Below are positions 1 to 7,603 of a stretch of 64,000 bases of DNA, piece by piece. The DNA is from an uncultured Acidilobus sp. JCHS. Its GTDB lineage: Archaea; Thermoproteota; Thermoprotei_A; Sulfolobales; Acidilobaceae. The first letter of the stretch is position 1. Every line of letters starts with the position of its first letter. The notes beneath the pieces were generated by a model that worked only from the letters and a program-made list of their open reading frames with translations, was not told the origin of the DNA and ran no database searches. The DNA is taken from positions 207,231 through 271,230 of the forward strand of contig AYMD01000001.1 of the NCBI GenBank assembly GCA_000495735.1, given 5' to 3'. Made by a program: the position numbers and the translations under genes.

Positions 1-2
1 AC

Positions 3-919
3 GCCATAGGCCTCGCCGGGGCCTCGGCGAAGGCCGCTTACTCCATTTACAGCTACTCAAAGGCCCTGAACGGCACGCCGAGCCTGCTGGGCTGAACGTC
101 ACGCTCGCCTCAGCAGCTCAGGACGCCGCCGCCATAGCTGAGGCTTTCGTCGCTGTCCCAGGGCAGTTCACGAGCTCACAGGCCTCGGTTAGGCAGCTTG
201 GGTCGTGGGCCTCAGAAGTCATGGAGTACTGGGGCAACGTAAGCAGGGCCCTCCAGCTCGACTCGCTCTCGGCCATGGAGGCTGGGGAGGGCAACTTCAC
301 GGCGGCCATGAGCTACGCTAAGAAGGCGGAGTCATACGTCGCCGGCGTCAAGGCCTCTGGCCCCCAGCCGGTGCTCGTGGTGACCTCACTTGCGTCACCC
401 GTCTATAACCTGAGCGCTGCCCTTGCCTCAGCCGCTGGGAGCCTTGAGGCCCTCCAGGCCGAGGTCAGGGGAACCCTGGGGGAGAAGGAGGCAGCAGTCC
501 TTGAGGTCCTCCTCAAGCTCCAGGCATCGATTACGTACCTGAAGGAGGCGGCCCTGGACCTCCTGCAGGGCTACCAGGGGCTCAGCTACGCCGAGAAGGC
601 GCTTAACCTCTCCGAGGCGGCGGCCGCCCTTGCGAGCGAGTACAACCTAACTGACTTCGAGGCGCCAGCCGAGCTCATGGTGTCAACGGCTGCTGCCCTC
701 GTTAACGCCTTCGTCAAGGTAAACGCGACGAGGGTCATAACCGCATGGGTCGTGGCCTGCGCCGAGCTGAACTCAACGTCATACCTGGCGATCCTGAACG
801 TCAGCGGCCAGTACTACCTGGCCCTCTCGCCCTCACCCCTCTCGGGCGAGGTGAGCATTGAGGTAACTGGCAGGCTGGGCGTGATCATCATCGTGACCCC
901 TAAGGTCACTCAGGCGTAA
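3..919 (+). CDS. C-terminal part of a secreted/surface protein, frameshifted, truncated by window edge
   Basis: The reading frame starts outside the window. It runs in frame 3 from the edge to a TGA at 93-95, and the same kind of protein continues in frame 2 from about 89 to the TAA at 917-919. The joined product reads ...NGTPSLL-GLNVTLASAAQ..., with Ala/Leu-rich helical composition on both sides, so one base appears lost (or a -1 slip is used) near 84-92. The downstream part has several N-X-S/T sequons and long Ala-rich helices suggesting coiled coil. It ends in a short hydrophobic stretch (LGVIIIV) without a clear membrane anchor. I do not recognise the family. Extracellular location is inferred from sequons and composition. 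An ATG-initiated 221-919 ORF is only the tail. Confidence 0.55.
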   Translation, partial: HRPRRGLGEGRLLHLQLLKGPERHAEPAGLNVTLASAAQDAAAIAEAFVAVPGQFTSSQASVRQLGSWASEVMEYWGNVSRALQLDSLSAMEAGEGNFTAAMSYAKKAESYVAGVKASGPQPVLVVTSLASPVYNLSAALASAAGSLEALQAEVRGTLGEKEAAVLEVLLKLQASITYLKEAALDLLQGYQGLSYAEKALNLSEAAAALASEYNLTDFEAPAELMVSTAAALVNAFVKVNATRVITAWVVACAELNSTSYLAILNVSGQYYLALSPSPLSGEVSIEVTGRLGVIIIVTPKVTQA

Positions 920-1077
920 TTATAGTCAGCTTAGGGCAAAAAAAGGACATCTGACGTCCTCAGCGAGCCCGTGGTAAAGGGCTCTGTTACGGAGCTTAGC
1001 CCAGCTGACGGCCCAGGGCGGCCATCGGGTCCCCACGCTAGACCACGAAGCCTCTTCGCTAATGGGAACGGAGGGCG

Positions 1078-1860
1078 TTACAGACCGCCCTGGGCCCTTT
1101 GGAGCCCCTTTACCTCAAGGCCCACGATGACCTTTGACGCTGTCCTCGGCACGGCCGACCTCCAGTCCTCGCCCATGGCTAGGAGGGAGAGGACCGCGAC
1201 GACCTTCGCCCCTCCTAGGAAGGTGAGCTCGGAGAGGGCCCTCAGCGTCCTCCCGGAGCGGAGGAGGTCATCTACTATGAGGACCCTGTCCCCCCTGCTC
1301 AGCGCGAAGGACGGCAGGTAGAGGTGTGCGTACCTCGGCGGGTCCGGGGCGAAGTACCTGACCTCGATGTAGCTCTCGGCGCTGGCGTCCTGGTCTTGCC
1401 TTGCCACGCACAGGCCAGCCCCGAGGGCGTGGGCCACCAGGGTCCCCAGGGGCACGCCGTTAACGGCTGCCGTGAGGACCTTGTCAACCCCTACGTCCTC
1501 AAGCTCCGCGTACGCCCTGGCGGCCGCGAGGCCCAGCACGGCCATGTCGTGGGCGACGGCGGCTATGTTGACGACCCCCCTCTCGTCGATGGTAAGCTTC
1601 CTCTGCAGGGCCAGGCCCAGCGCGTTGGCCCTCGCCAGGGCCCTCAGGATCTCGAGGGACCGCTCAGGGCTGGGCAGGACGGAGCCGTTCACGTAGCGGC
1701 TCAGGTCTACCTGCGTGACCCTCAGCCCCTCCCTTTCCAGGAGCTCGATTACCTCCCTCCCGCCCATGAACCTCCTCAGCCCCCTGAGGGCCTCGACGGC
1801 CAGGAGCTGCAGCCTCGCGCTCCCAAGCTTCCTCATTTTCACATTCATGTTAAGTCCCAA
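1078..1860 (-). CDS. GfcR-like transcription regulator: HTH plus phosphoribosyltransferase-like domain
   Basis: A 260-aa protein with an N-terminal XRE-like helix-turn-helix (about residues 33-75, including TQVDLSRYVNGSVLPSPERS) and a type I PRTase fold with the PRPP loop VLIVDDLLRSGRT at 193-205. This architecture matches the archaeal GfcR/PurR-like family, in which a PRTase fold senses a phosphoribosyl or sugar-phosphate ligand and is probably not an enzyme. It is divergent from an ECF transporter operon and shares a TATA-like element with it, so local control of that transporter is a reasonable inference. The start is TTG at 1860, nearly leaderless relative to the TATA; ATG at 1848 is the alternative. 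An orotate PRTase annotation is possible but the HTH argues for a regulator. Confidence 0.8.
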   Translation of the reverse strand: MGLNMNVKMRKLGSARLQLLAVEALRGLRRFMGGREVIELLEREGLRVTQVDLSRYVNGSVLPSPERSLEILRALARANALGLALQRKLTIDERGVVNIAAVAHDMAVLGLAAARAYAELEDVGVDKVLTAAVNGVPLGTLVAHALGAGLCVARQDQDASAESYIEVRYFAPDPPRYAHLYLPSFALSRGDRVLIVDDLLRSGRTLRALSELTFLGGAKVVAVLSLLAMGEDWRSAVPRTASKVIVGLEVKGLQRAQGGL

Positions 1861-1876
1861 GGTTGATAGGGCGGAG

Positions 1877-1887
1877 ACTTTATAAGT
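1877..1887. promoter_or_regulatory. Shared TATA-like element between GfcR-like gene and ECF operon
   Basis: ACTTTATAAGT lies between the two divergent starts (1860 and 1917) and reads as a TATA box on both strands. On the minus strand it is about 20 bases from the TTG start, and on the plus strand about 30 bases from the ATG. No other A/T-rich element exists in the 56-bp gap, so both genes probably share this core. Confidence 0.5.
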
Positions 1888-1916
1888 GTTTTAGCGTAAG
1901 CATTGCATGAGGAGAC

Positions 1917-2723
1917 ATGGCGGGCAAGGCACAGCCTGGGGAGGTCCCCAGGAGGAGGGTTACGTGGATGCACATTGTGACCTTCGCCTTCGCCACCGCC
2001 ATAGCCTACGTGCTGGGGGTCGTCTCCAGCCTGATATTCCCAGTGCTGGGCGCCCCGGGCGTCTCAGGCCTCTACGTGGCCGCGGCCATCTACGTGCCCC
2101 TGGGCGTCTGGATGGGCATGTGGGGCGCCCTGGCGGGCTACATAAGCTGCTTCTTCCTGGGCCTCTACCCCAGCGGCTACTCGCCCCTCCAGTCGTTCGT
2201 CTGGTCCTGGGCCGACTTCATAGAGGCCCTGGTGCCCCTGCTCATATTCAAGGCCTTCAGGGCAGAGCCAGACTTCACCGTCAGGAGGCCCCGCGCCGCC
2301 AGGCTGATGGTCCTCCTCATAACCGTGGGGAGCGTCCTCCTGCTGATAGGCATAGTCGTCCAGGTGCTCTGGGGAAGGTACGGCGCGCCCTTCACAACTT
2401 TCTACGCGGCCTCGGTGTACACGGGAACGGCGCTGGCGCTGGCGGGCGTAGTCTCCGGGCTCCTCGCGGGGAGGCCCAGGCCGTGGCTGGCGCTCGTGCT
2501 GAGCGTGCTCATCGCCAGCCCGCTCAGCGGCCTCTGGGGCTCCTGGACGCTGACACGCTTCAACTTCCCGCCGCCGCTCCCCGCCGGGGCCTTCTGGCCC
2601 GTGTTCGTGGGCTGGGTCATAGGGGACCTCATAGTGCTCTACGTGTTCTCAACGGCCCTCTTCGTAGCCCTTACGCCGGTGTTCAGGAGGACCGGGCTGC
2701 TGGTCAGGGGCTGGTGGGCCTGA
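1917..2723 (+). CDS. ECF transporter S component (substrate-binding membrane subunit)
   Basis: A 268-aa hydrophobic protein with about six membrane segments. The first motifs (AFATAIAYVLGVVSSLIFP and GLYVAAAIYVPLGVWMGMWGAL) resemble ECF S components of the QueT/ThiW/CbrT-like superfamily. It is followed after 3 bases by an EcfT gene and then a double ATPase, which fixes its role as the substrate-specific subunit of an energy-coupling-factor importer. The substrate cannot be read from sequence; the PRTase-type regulator next door hints at a nucleobase, vitamin or sugar-related ligand. ATG start with GAGGAG just upstream at 1909-1914. Confidence 0.75.
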   Translation: MAGKAQPGEVPRRRVTWMHIVTFAFATAIAYVLGVVSSLIFPVLGAPGVSGLYVAAAIYVPLGVWMGMWGALAGYISCFFLGLYPSGYSPLQSFVWSWADFIEALVPLLIFKAFRAEPDFTVRRPRAARLMVLLITVGSVLLLIGIVVQVLWGRYGAPFTTFYAASVYTGTALALAGVVSGLLAGRPRPWLALVLSVLIASPLSGLWGSWTLTRFNFPPPLPAGAFWPVFVGWVIGDLIVLYVFSTALFVALTPVFRRTGLLVRGWWA

Positions 2724-2726
2724 GGC

Positions 2727-3554
2727 ATGCCAACGATACTGGGCGAGCTGGTGGGGGCAGAGGCAAGGTCCAGGGGCTACATGAACCTGCACGTGCTTTC
2801 TAAGGTCTTTCTCCCCCTCTTCATCTCCCTCTCCCTCCCGTTCGCCAGGCAGCCCCTGCAGGCCCTGGCCGCGGCCCTGGTGTCGGTGGCGGCCTGCGTC
2901 GCGGCCGGCGTGCCCCTGTCCGCCATGAAGAGGTACCTGGCCGTCATAATCAGCCTCGTCGCGTTCATAGTTCTGGCCTTCTCCCTGTTCGCCCAGGTCC
3001 CCGGCAGGGTCCTCTACGAGGTCACGCTGGTCAGCATACACGCCCAGAGGGGGGTCGTGGAGTGGAAGCTGGTCATAACTGACACGGGGCTCTGGTACTC
3101 GGCTGCCTTCATACTTAGGGTGTTCGCAATGGTCCTCTCGGCCGTACTTCTCCTTGCCAGCGTCACGGACAGGGACCTGGTGTGGGGCCTCCTCTCGCTC
3201 AGGGCCCCCTTCGGCGCCAGCGTGGCGGCCTCCCTCTTCTTCAGGGGCATCCACTTCTTCGTCTCGGACTTCTACACTGTGAGGGAGGCTATGATGGCGA
3301 GGGGCGTCGACTTCGAGAGGTCATCGCTCGCCAGGCGGTTCAGGCTCTACTCCAACGCCCTGATCCCCCTCCTCTCGCTCATGGTCACCCGCAGCTACGA
3401 GGTATCGCTTGCCCTGGAGTCAAGGGGGATAGCGCCGGGGAGCAGGTCAGCCTCGGGCTACCACGTGTACAGGCTGAGGCCGGCCGACTACGCTGTCCTG
3501 GCCGTTGGGGCCTCAGTCCTCGCGGCGTTCATAGCGTGGGGGTGGCTGGCTTGA
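2727..3554 (+). CDS. ecfT: ECF transporter T component (EcfT/CbiQ family)
   Basis: A 275-aa membrane protein with an N-terminal hydrophobic block and the two cytoplasmic coupling motifs of EcfT: ARG in AMMARGVDFERSS (191-193) and SRG in ALESRGIAPGSR (232-234). These motifs dock into the ATPase dimer in known ECF transporters. It starts 3 bases after the S component, and its TGA stop (3552-3554) overlaps the TTG start of the ATPase gene, so the three genes form one translationally coupled unit. The spacing of the Ala-Arg-Gly motifs is normal and I see no damage. Confidence 0.9.
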   Translation: MPTILGELVGAEARSRGYMNLHVLSKVFLPLFISLSLPFARQPLQALAAALVSVAACVAAGVPLSAMKRYLAVIISLVAFIVLAFSLFAQVPGRVLYEVTLVSIHAQRGVVEWKLVITDTGLWYSAAFILRVFAMVLSAVLLLASVTDRDLVWGLLSLRAPFGASVAASLFFRGIHFFVSDFYTVREAMMARGVDFERSSLARRFRLYSNALIPLLSLMVTRSYEVSLALESRGIAPGSRSASGYHVYRLRPADYAVLAVGASVLAAFIAWGWLA

Positions 3555-5263
3555 ACGTCGCCGTTGTCGAGGACCTCTGGTGGAGGTACGAGGGGAGGGA
3601 GGACTACGCCCTCAGGGGGCTCAGCCTTGAGGTCAGGAGGGGCGAGGTGCTTGCGGTCATGGGCCACTCCGGGGCAGGGAAGACCACGCTCGCCCTCGCG
3701 ATGACGGGCATCATACCCCAGAGGGTGCCGGGCGAGATCAGGGGACATGTTGAGGTCCTCGGGCTCAGCACGCTGAGGGCGGACGTGGCAGAGATAGCGA
3801 GGAGGGCCTCCATAGTCTTCGAGGACCCAGAGGTACAGTTCGTCATGAGCACGGTAGAGGACGAGATAGCCCTGGCCCTTGAGCCCCTCCGCCTCAGCAG
3901 GGACGAGATGAGGAGGAGGGTGCTGTGGAGCCTTGAGCTGGTGGGCCTTGACAGGGGCTTCCTCAACAGGTCGCCCCTCCAGCTCTCGGGCGGGGAGAAG
4001 CAGAGGGTAGCCATAGCGGCTGCAGTCGCGAGGGAGCCAGAGCTCCTAATACTTGACGAGCCAACCTCTGACCTCGACCCCGTCGGCAAGGAGGAGGTGG
4101 TGGCCGCCCTGAGGAGGCTCAGGAGGGAGCTCGACATGACTGTCGTCCTGATTGAGCACGAGCCCGAGTACGTGGCCGAGTTCGCTGACAGGGTGGTCGT
4201 CCTGAGGGAGGGGAGGGTAGCCATGGAGGGAGGGCCGGGCGAGGTGTTCTCAAGGGTTGACGAGCTGAGGTCCCACGGCGTCAGCCCCCCTGAGGTCTCT
4301 GAGCTCGCCGCGAGGCTCGGGCTCGGCCCCGTCTACCGGCTTGAGCAGGCCGTGGAAAGGCTCAGGGGCTCCGTGAGGGCCCTCAGGGCCTTCAGCCCGG
4401 GGGACGGAGGGGGCGCAGCGGCTGGCGAGACCATAGTTGAGTGCAGGGAGGTCCGCTACGATTACCCCGGCGGCGTCCAGGCCCTCAGGGGGGCATCGCT
4501 TGAGGTGAGGGGCGGCGAGCTGATGGCCCTGGTGGGCCCCAACGGGAGCGGCAAGACGACGCTGGCCAAGGTGATGGCTGGCCTCCTGAGGCCCTCAGCC
4601 GGGGAGGTCAGGGTCATGGGGAGGAGAATTGAGGAGTACGACAGGCTAACCCTCTCCTCAACAGTGGCCTACGTCTACCAGAACCCCGACCACCAGATAT
4701 TCAACAAGACGGTATACGAGGAGGTGGCCTTCGGCCTCAGGCTCAGGGGCCTCCCGGAGGGCGAGGTGAGGGCCAGGGCGCTGAGGGCCCTTGAGCTGTT
4801 CGGCCTGAGGGGGCTTGAGGGCGAGCACCCGTTCTTCCTGAGCAAGGGGGAGAAGAGGAGGCTGGCGCTGGCCTCGGTCTACGTGCTCAACCCGAGGGCG
4901 CTCATAGTTGATGAGCCCACGACAGGCCAGGACGCCAGGTTCAGCGAGTCCCTCTTCGCCATGCTTAGGGGGCTGGCCCGCGAGGGCAGGGCCGTTGTGG
5001 TCGTGACCCACTCGATACCGCTGGCGGCCCGCTACGCCGACAGGTTCGTGGTCATGAAGGGGGGCAGGGTTATAGCCAGCGGCCCGCCGAGGAGGGTCCT
5101 GACGTCGCCGGCTGCTGACGAGGGCAGGCTCACGAGGCCCCAGGCGCTCAGGCTCGCCATGGCCCTGGGCATCGACTCGGGCCAGGCGCCCCTCAGCGTC
5201 GAGGAGCTCCTCAGGGCCCTCGGGGTGGGCAGCGGGCCTGCGGCCCCCGGCGAACAGGCCTAG
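3551..5263 (+). CDS. ECF transporter fused double ATPase (EcfA-EcfA')
   Basis: A 570-aa protein holding two complete ABC ATPase domains. The first has Walker A GHSGAGKTT (38-46), signature LSGGEKQR (about 144) and Walker B LLILDEPTSDLD (about 164). The second has Walker A GPNGSGKTT (about 328), signature LSKGEKRR (about 430) and Walker B ALIVDEPTTGQD (about 447). ECF systems usually encode these as two genes; here they are fused. The frame is open far upstream, but the TTG at 3551 overlaps the ecfT stop and begins right at the first conserved strand (NVAVVEDLWWRYEG), so I choose it. It powers the S/T module encoded just upstream. Confidence 0.9.
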   Translation: MNVAVVEDLWWRYEGREDYALRGLSLEVRRGEVLAVMGHSGAGKTTLALAMTGIIPQRVPGEIRGHVEVLGLSTLRADVAEIARRASIVFEDPEVQFVMSTVEDEIALALEPLRLSRDEMRRRVLWSLELVGLDRGFLNRSPLQLSGGEKQRVAIAAAVAREPELLILDEPTSDLDPVGKEEVVAALRRLRRELDMTVVLIEHEPEYVAEFADRVVVLREGRVAMEGGPGEVFSRVDELRSHGVSPPEVSELAARLGLGPVYRLEQAVERLRGSVRALRAFSPGDGGGAAAGETIVECREVRYDYPGGVQALRGASLEVRGGELMALVGPNGSGKTTLAKVMAGLLRPSAGEVRVMGRRIEEYDRLTLSSTVAYVYQNPDHQIFNKTVYEEVAFGLRLRGLPEGEVRARALRALELFGLRGLEGEHPFFLSKGEKRRLALASVYVLNPRALIVDEPTTGQDARFSESLFAMLRGLAREGRAVVVVTHSIPLAARYADRFVVMKGGRVIASGPPRRVLTSPAADEGRLTRPQALRLAMALGIDSGQAPLSVEELLRALGVGSGPAAPGEQA

Positions 5264-5318
5264 GCGGGGCCACGCCTTCTCTTAAGTTAGCAAGGCGAAG
5301 GGCCTCACAGCCTGTCCT

Positions 5319-5340
5319 CTTTCTGCAAATTTGCAGAAAG
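5319..5340. repeat. Perfect 22-bp palindrome, copy 1
   Basis: A perfect dyad of two 11-base arms, left arm CTTTCTGCAAA, centred on AAATTT. It lies directly upstream of a TATA-like CTTAAA (5342-5347) that fits the promoter of the zinc-ribbon gene starting near 5382. A near-identical palindrome at 5872-5893 differs by one symmetric base-pair change. It is likely a dimeric protein binding site or a cruciform/hairpin element. Confidence 0.85.
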
Positions 5341-5381
5341 GCTTAAAGGCCCCGTCGACCCCGCCAGGCCTGGGGCTGGGC

Positions 5382-5795
5382 TTGGGGGTCCAGGAGGGGG
5401 CCGAGGGCAGGGGGCAGGGCCTCGGCGTCTGCCCCAGGTGCGGCAGGCCGATCGACTACGTTGAGAGGCACAGGAGGGGCGACAGGGCCTACATCTACGC
5501 CGTCCACTACGAGGGCTACGTCAACGGCAGGCCGAGGCTAGTGAGGCACTACCTGGGCCCAGAGGGCGGCTACAGGTACGTCACGGCGACTCACGCGGAC
5601 CTGGGCCTTGAGCTCAGGGGCCTCAACGACCCCGACAGGGCGGAGGAGTACGTCAGGGCCCTCGCCGCAGCCCTTGGGCGGGCGGTCGCTGAGGGGAGGC
5701 TTAGCGCTGCCCAGGCCAGGGCCATTGCGAAAGCGATAAGGGATCTCTCGCGGCTGGCGGAGAGGCTGGAGGAGTACGCGGGGCAGGGAGCCTAG
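5382..5795 (+). CDS. Small zinc-ribbon protein of unknown function
   Basis: With a TTG start at 5382 the product is 137 aa. An N-terminal CPRCGRPIDYVERHRRGDR holds one CxxC pair, followed by a Tyr-rich segment (AYIYAVHYEGYVNGRPRLV) and RHYLGPEGG. The C-terminal 70 residues are Arg/Ala-rich amphipathic helix. The layout resembles crenarchaeal small proteins with a zinc knuckle followed by a YLGP motif, often linked to DNA or mobile elements; I cannot name the family. An upstream TTG at 5331 lies inside the 22-bp palindrome and would put the TATA-like CTTAAA inside the gene, so I reject it. The gene is bracketed by twin palindromes at 5319 and 5872, suggesting autoregulation. Confidence 0.6.
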   Translation: MGVQEGAEGRGQGLGVCPRCGRPIDYVERHRRGDRAYIYAVHYEGYVNGRPRLVRHYLGPEGGYRYVTATHADLGLELRGLNDPDRAEEYVRALAAALGRAVAEGRLSAAQARAIAKAIRDLSRLAERLEEYAGQGA

Positions 5796-6115
5796 GCGGT
5801 CCGCCAGACCCGTCGGTGCCCGCTGTGCGCACCTAAGGAGAGGTCAAGCCTTGGCGCCAGCCGCAGGCCTTCTTTCCGCAAATTTGCGGAAAGGCTGGCC
5901 AGCCTCAACGCGGCCTCGGGCTTGTGGGCAGCGGCCAGGCCTAGTCCCAGGCGGGCTATGAAGAGACCTCAAGGGCTAAGGGCGCCCTGGCCCTCGCTCA
6001 GGCCAACGCGCTGGGCGTATCACGTCAGCTGGCCGCTCGGGCCGGGGTCCCGTCAAGACCCACTTCACGGCCTAAGCTCAAAAGCCCTGACCAAAGCGTT
6101 AGCGATGCAGGGGGC
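5796..6115. other. Non-coding gap before truD
   Basis: This 320-bp stretch holds the second 22-bp palindrome (5872-5893) and, from 5945 to 6115, a frame open into truD without any start codon. That frame has codon-like composition (YEETSRAKGALALAQANAL and onward) and may be the remnant of a lost gene. A 102-codon frame starting at 5922 overlaps truD heavily and looks spurious. No tRNA or other RNA gene was recognised. Confidence 0.4.
5872..5893. repeat. Perfect 22-bp palindrome, copy 2
   Basis: Left arm CTTTCCGCAAA, centre AAATTT, fully symmetric. Compared with copy 1, position 6 is C instead of T and the symmetric position 17 is G instead of A, so dyad symmetry is kept by a paired change. 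Flanks TCTTT... and ...GAAAGGCT are also shared. It lies 76 bp after the zinc-ribbon stop and 222 bp before truD. Confidence 0.85.
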
Positions 6116-7261
6116 ATGCCGGTCAGGTCGCCCTACAGGCTCGACGTTGAGCTCGGCCTCCTGTACTACACAGTTGACGAGGCCTGGGCCCCCCTCAGCG
6201 CGAGGGTCCCGAGGCCGGAGGGCTTCATAGTGATTGAGGAGGTTGACGGGAGGCCGTGCACGGAGTTCAGGGGAGGGGAGGAGGGGGACAGGGCGGTCTA
6301 CCTGATGGTCAAGAAAGGGGTTGACCACCTGACCGCATCGCTTGAGGCCTCGAGGGCCCTTGGCAGGAGGCTCCACTTCCTGGGCGTTAAGGACGCCAAC
6401 GCTATTACCTACCAGCTGGCCTACGTCACGGGCCCCCCTCCCAGGGCCGAGGTCAGGGGGAGAGGGTTCGAGCTGAGGCTGCTGGGGATGCACAGGGGGA
6501 GGCTGAGGCACACGGGGAACAGGTTCGAGGTCCTCCTCGAAGGGGCTGACGAGGGGGAGCTGAGGAGGAGGGCCTCGAGGCTCTCCTCCTTAGGTAAGGT
6601 GCTGAACTACTTCGGCTACCAGAGGTTCGGGGCCAGGAGGCCCAACAATCACCTGGTAGGCAAGGCCATAGTTAAGGGGGACCTGAGGGGGGCCGTTGAC
6701 CTGATCATAGGGAGGCCTTACCCGGGGGAGCCTGAGGTCGCCAGGGCGTTCAGGTCCCTCTACGACTCAGGCGACCCGGAGGGGGCCCTGAGGGCCATTC
6801 CTAGGAGGGGGTATGAGCTTGAGAGGAGGGTGCTCTCAGAGTACCTGAGGACGGGCGACCCCGCCAGGGCCCTCAGGGCATCACCCCTGCCGCCCTCCTT
6901 CTTCGTCGAGGCGTACCAGTCATACCTGTTCAACCTGTGCCTCTCAAGGGCCCTCGAGGGGGGCGAGGTATTACCCAGGCTGAGGGTACCGGCCAGGGCC
7001 TCGGAGGCCGAAGGGGTCTGTAAGGAGGTCATGAGGGATGAGGGCGTTGAGGCCCTGTCGGGCCCCCTGGCCAGGGCCAGGCCAATGGTGAGGGCCTCGT
7101 GGGCGGAGTTGAGGGGCCCTGAGGTCAGGGGAGGGGGCTGGGTTACCTTCTCGCTGCCAAGGGGCTCCTACGCCACGGTGGTGCTCAGGGAGCTGCTGAG
7201 GCAGGACCCGTTTGCCCTTACGCTTTCACCTCAGTCATCTGTTCATCATGATCGAGCGTAG
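6116..7261 (+). CDS. truD: tRNA pseudouridine synthase D
   Basis: A 381-aa protein that would make pseudouridine-13 in tRNA. The family motif GVKDANAITYQ is at 90-100 with catalytic Asp93, and NYFGYQRFG is at 164-172. The C-terminal PRGSYATVVLREL motif typical of archaeal TruD is at about 345-365. Length is normal except for about 15 extra C-terminal residues (SPQSSVHHDRA), whose stop codon lies exactly at the edge of the tnpB-like remnant at 7256-7470. The native 3' end may therefore have been altered by that insertion. ATG at 6116 is the first start in an open frame beginning at 5945. Confidence 0.93.
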   Translation: MPVRSPYRLDVELGLLYYTVDEAWAPLSARVPRPEGFIVIEEVDGRPCTEFRGGEEGDRAVYLMVKKGVDHLTASLEASRALGRRLHFLGVKDANAITYQLAYVTGPPPRAEVRGRGFELRLLGMHRGRLRHTGNRFEVLLEGADEGELRRRASRLSSLGKVLNYFGYQRFGARRPNNHLVGKAIVKGDLRGAVDLIIGRPYPGEPEVARAFRSLYDSGDPEGALRAIPRRGYELERRVLSEYLRTGDPARALRASPLPPSFFVEAYQSYLFNLCLSRALEGGEVLPRLRVPARASEAEGVCKEVMRDEGVEALSGPLARARPMVRASWAELRGPEVRGGGWVTFSLPRGSYATVVLRELLRQDPFALTLSPQSSVHHDRA

Positions 7262-7470
7262 GGGCTTCCGCCTCGCCCACAGGGCCCTTGGGACTCCTGT
7301 GGGTGTCATGGGTGGCCGTCGGGCCCAACGGCACGGGGCCCCCATCTAGGGTCGCTCCCCTCATCGCTATCATCTCCCTCGCCCTTGGGGCAGCGCCCCC
7401 ATCAGGCGAGGGGTCATCCATGAGACCTGTCACAAGTATTACCATAAAAGGTTTTCATTAATGTGGAAAA
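7256..7470 (-). mobile_element. Degraded tnpB 3' end (IS200/IS605-type remnant), copy 1
   Basis: A segment of about 215 bp matches 22780-22992 over its whole length. On the minus strand it stays open (7445-7218) and encodes a Pro/Gly/Arg-rich tail, DDPSPDGGAAPRAR...GGPVPL...GPVGEAEAP, which resembles the low-complexity C-terminal tails of archaeal TnpB proteins. No start domain, RuvC or zinc-ribbon part remains. A strong hairpin (7376-7383 with 7405-7412, plus an inner GGGGC/GCCCC stem) is preserved. The TnpB assignment rests on pattern recognition of the tail, not on a search. In IS605 elements this part also encodes the guide-RNA scaffold. Confidence 0.5.
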
Positions 7471-7594
7471 CGATCGAGCCCTTCACCTTCACCTAGCGCA
7501 TAACCCCCCTTCCCACCCGTGGGAACCTATGCGGCTCAGGGGGCGGGGCTACTCCTTAAATACTTGAAGTATAACTACATCACCCCGAGCCAAG
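7471..7594 (+). promoter_or_regulatory. Promoter region of the giant surface protein gene
   Basis: The 333-bp gap between truD and the surface gene holds the tnpB remnant and this leader. TTAAATAC at about 7556-7563 is a credible TATA box, about 40 bases before the TTG start at 7604. A Shine-Dalgarno-like GGTGA sits at 7594-7598. Nothing else is recognised. Confidence 0.5.
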
Positions 7595-7603
7595 GTGAAT
7601 GGC

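Noticed and set aside
971-1321. 116-codon plus-strand ORF
   Set aside because: Lies antisense to the GfcR-like gene; Arg/Pro/Ser-rich shadow frame.
3182-3550. N-terminal extension of the ECF ATPase
   Set aside because: It overlaps ecfT out of frame and has low-complexity composition; the TTG at 3551 begins exactly at the ATPase domain.
5922-6230. 102-codon ORF before truD
   Set aside because: It overlaps the conserved start of truD and shows Arg/Pro-rich shadow composition.
7218-7445. Free-standing 75-aa minus-strand gene
   Set aside because: Its sequence is repeated, with frame damage, at 22780-22992 and looks like a transposase tail without the catalytic domain.
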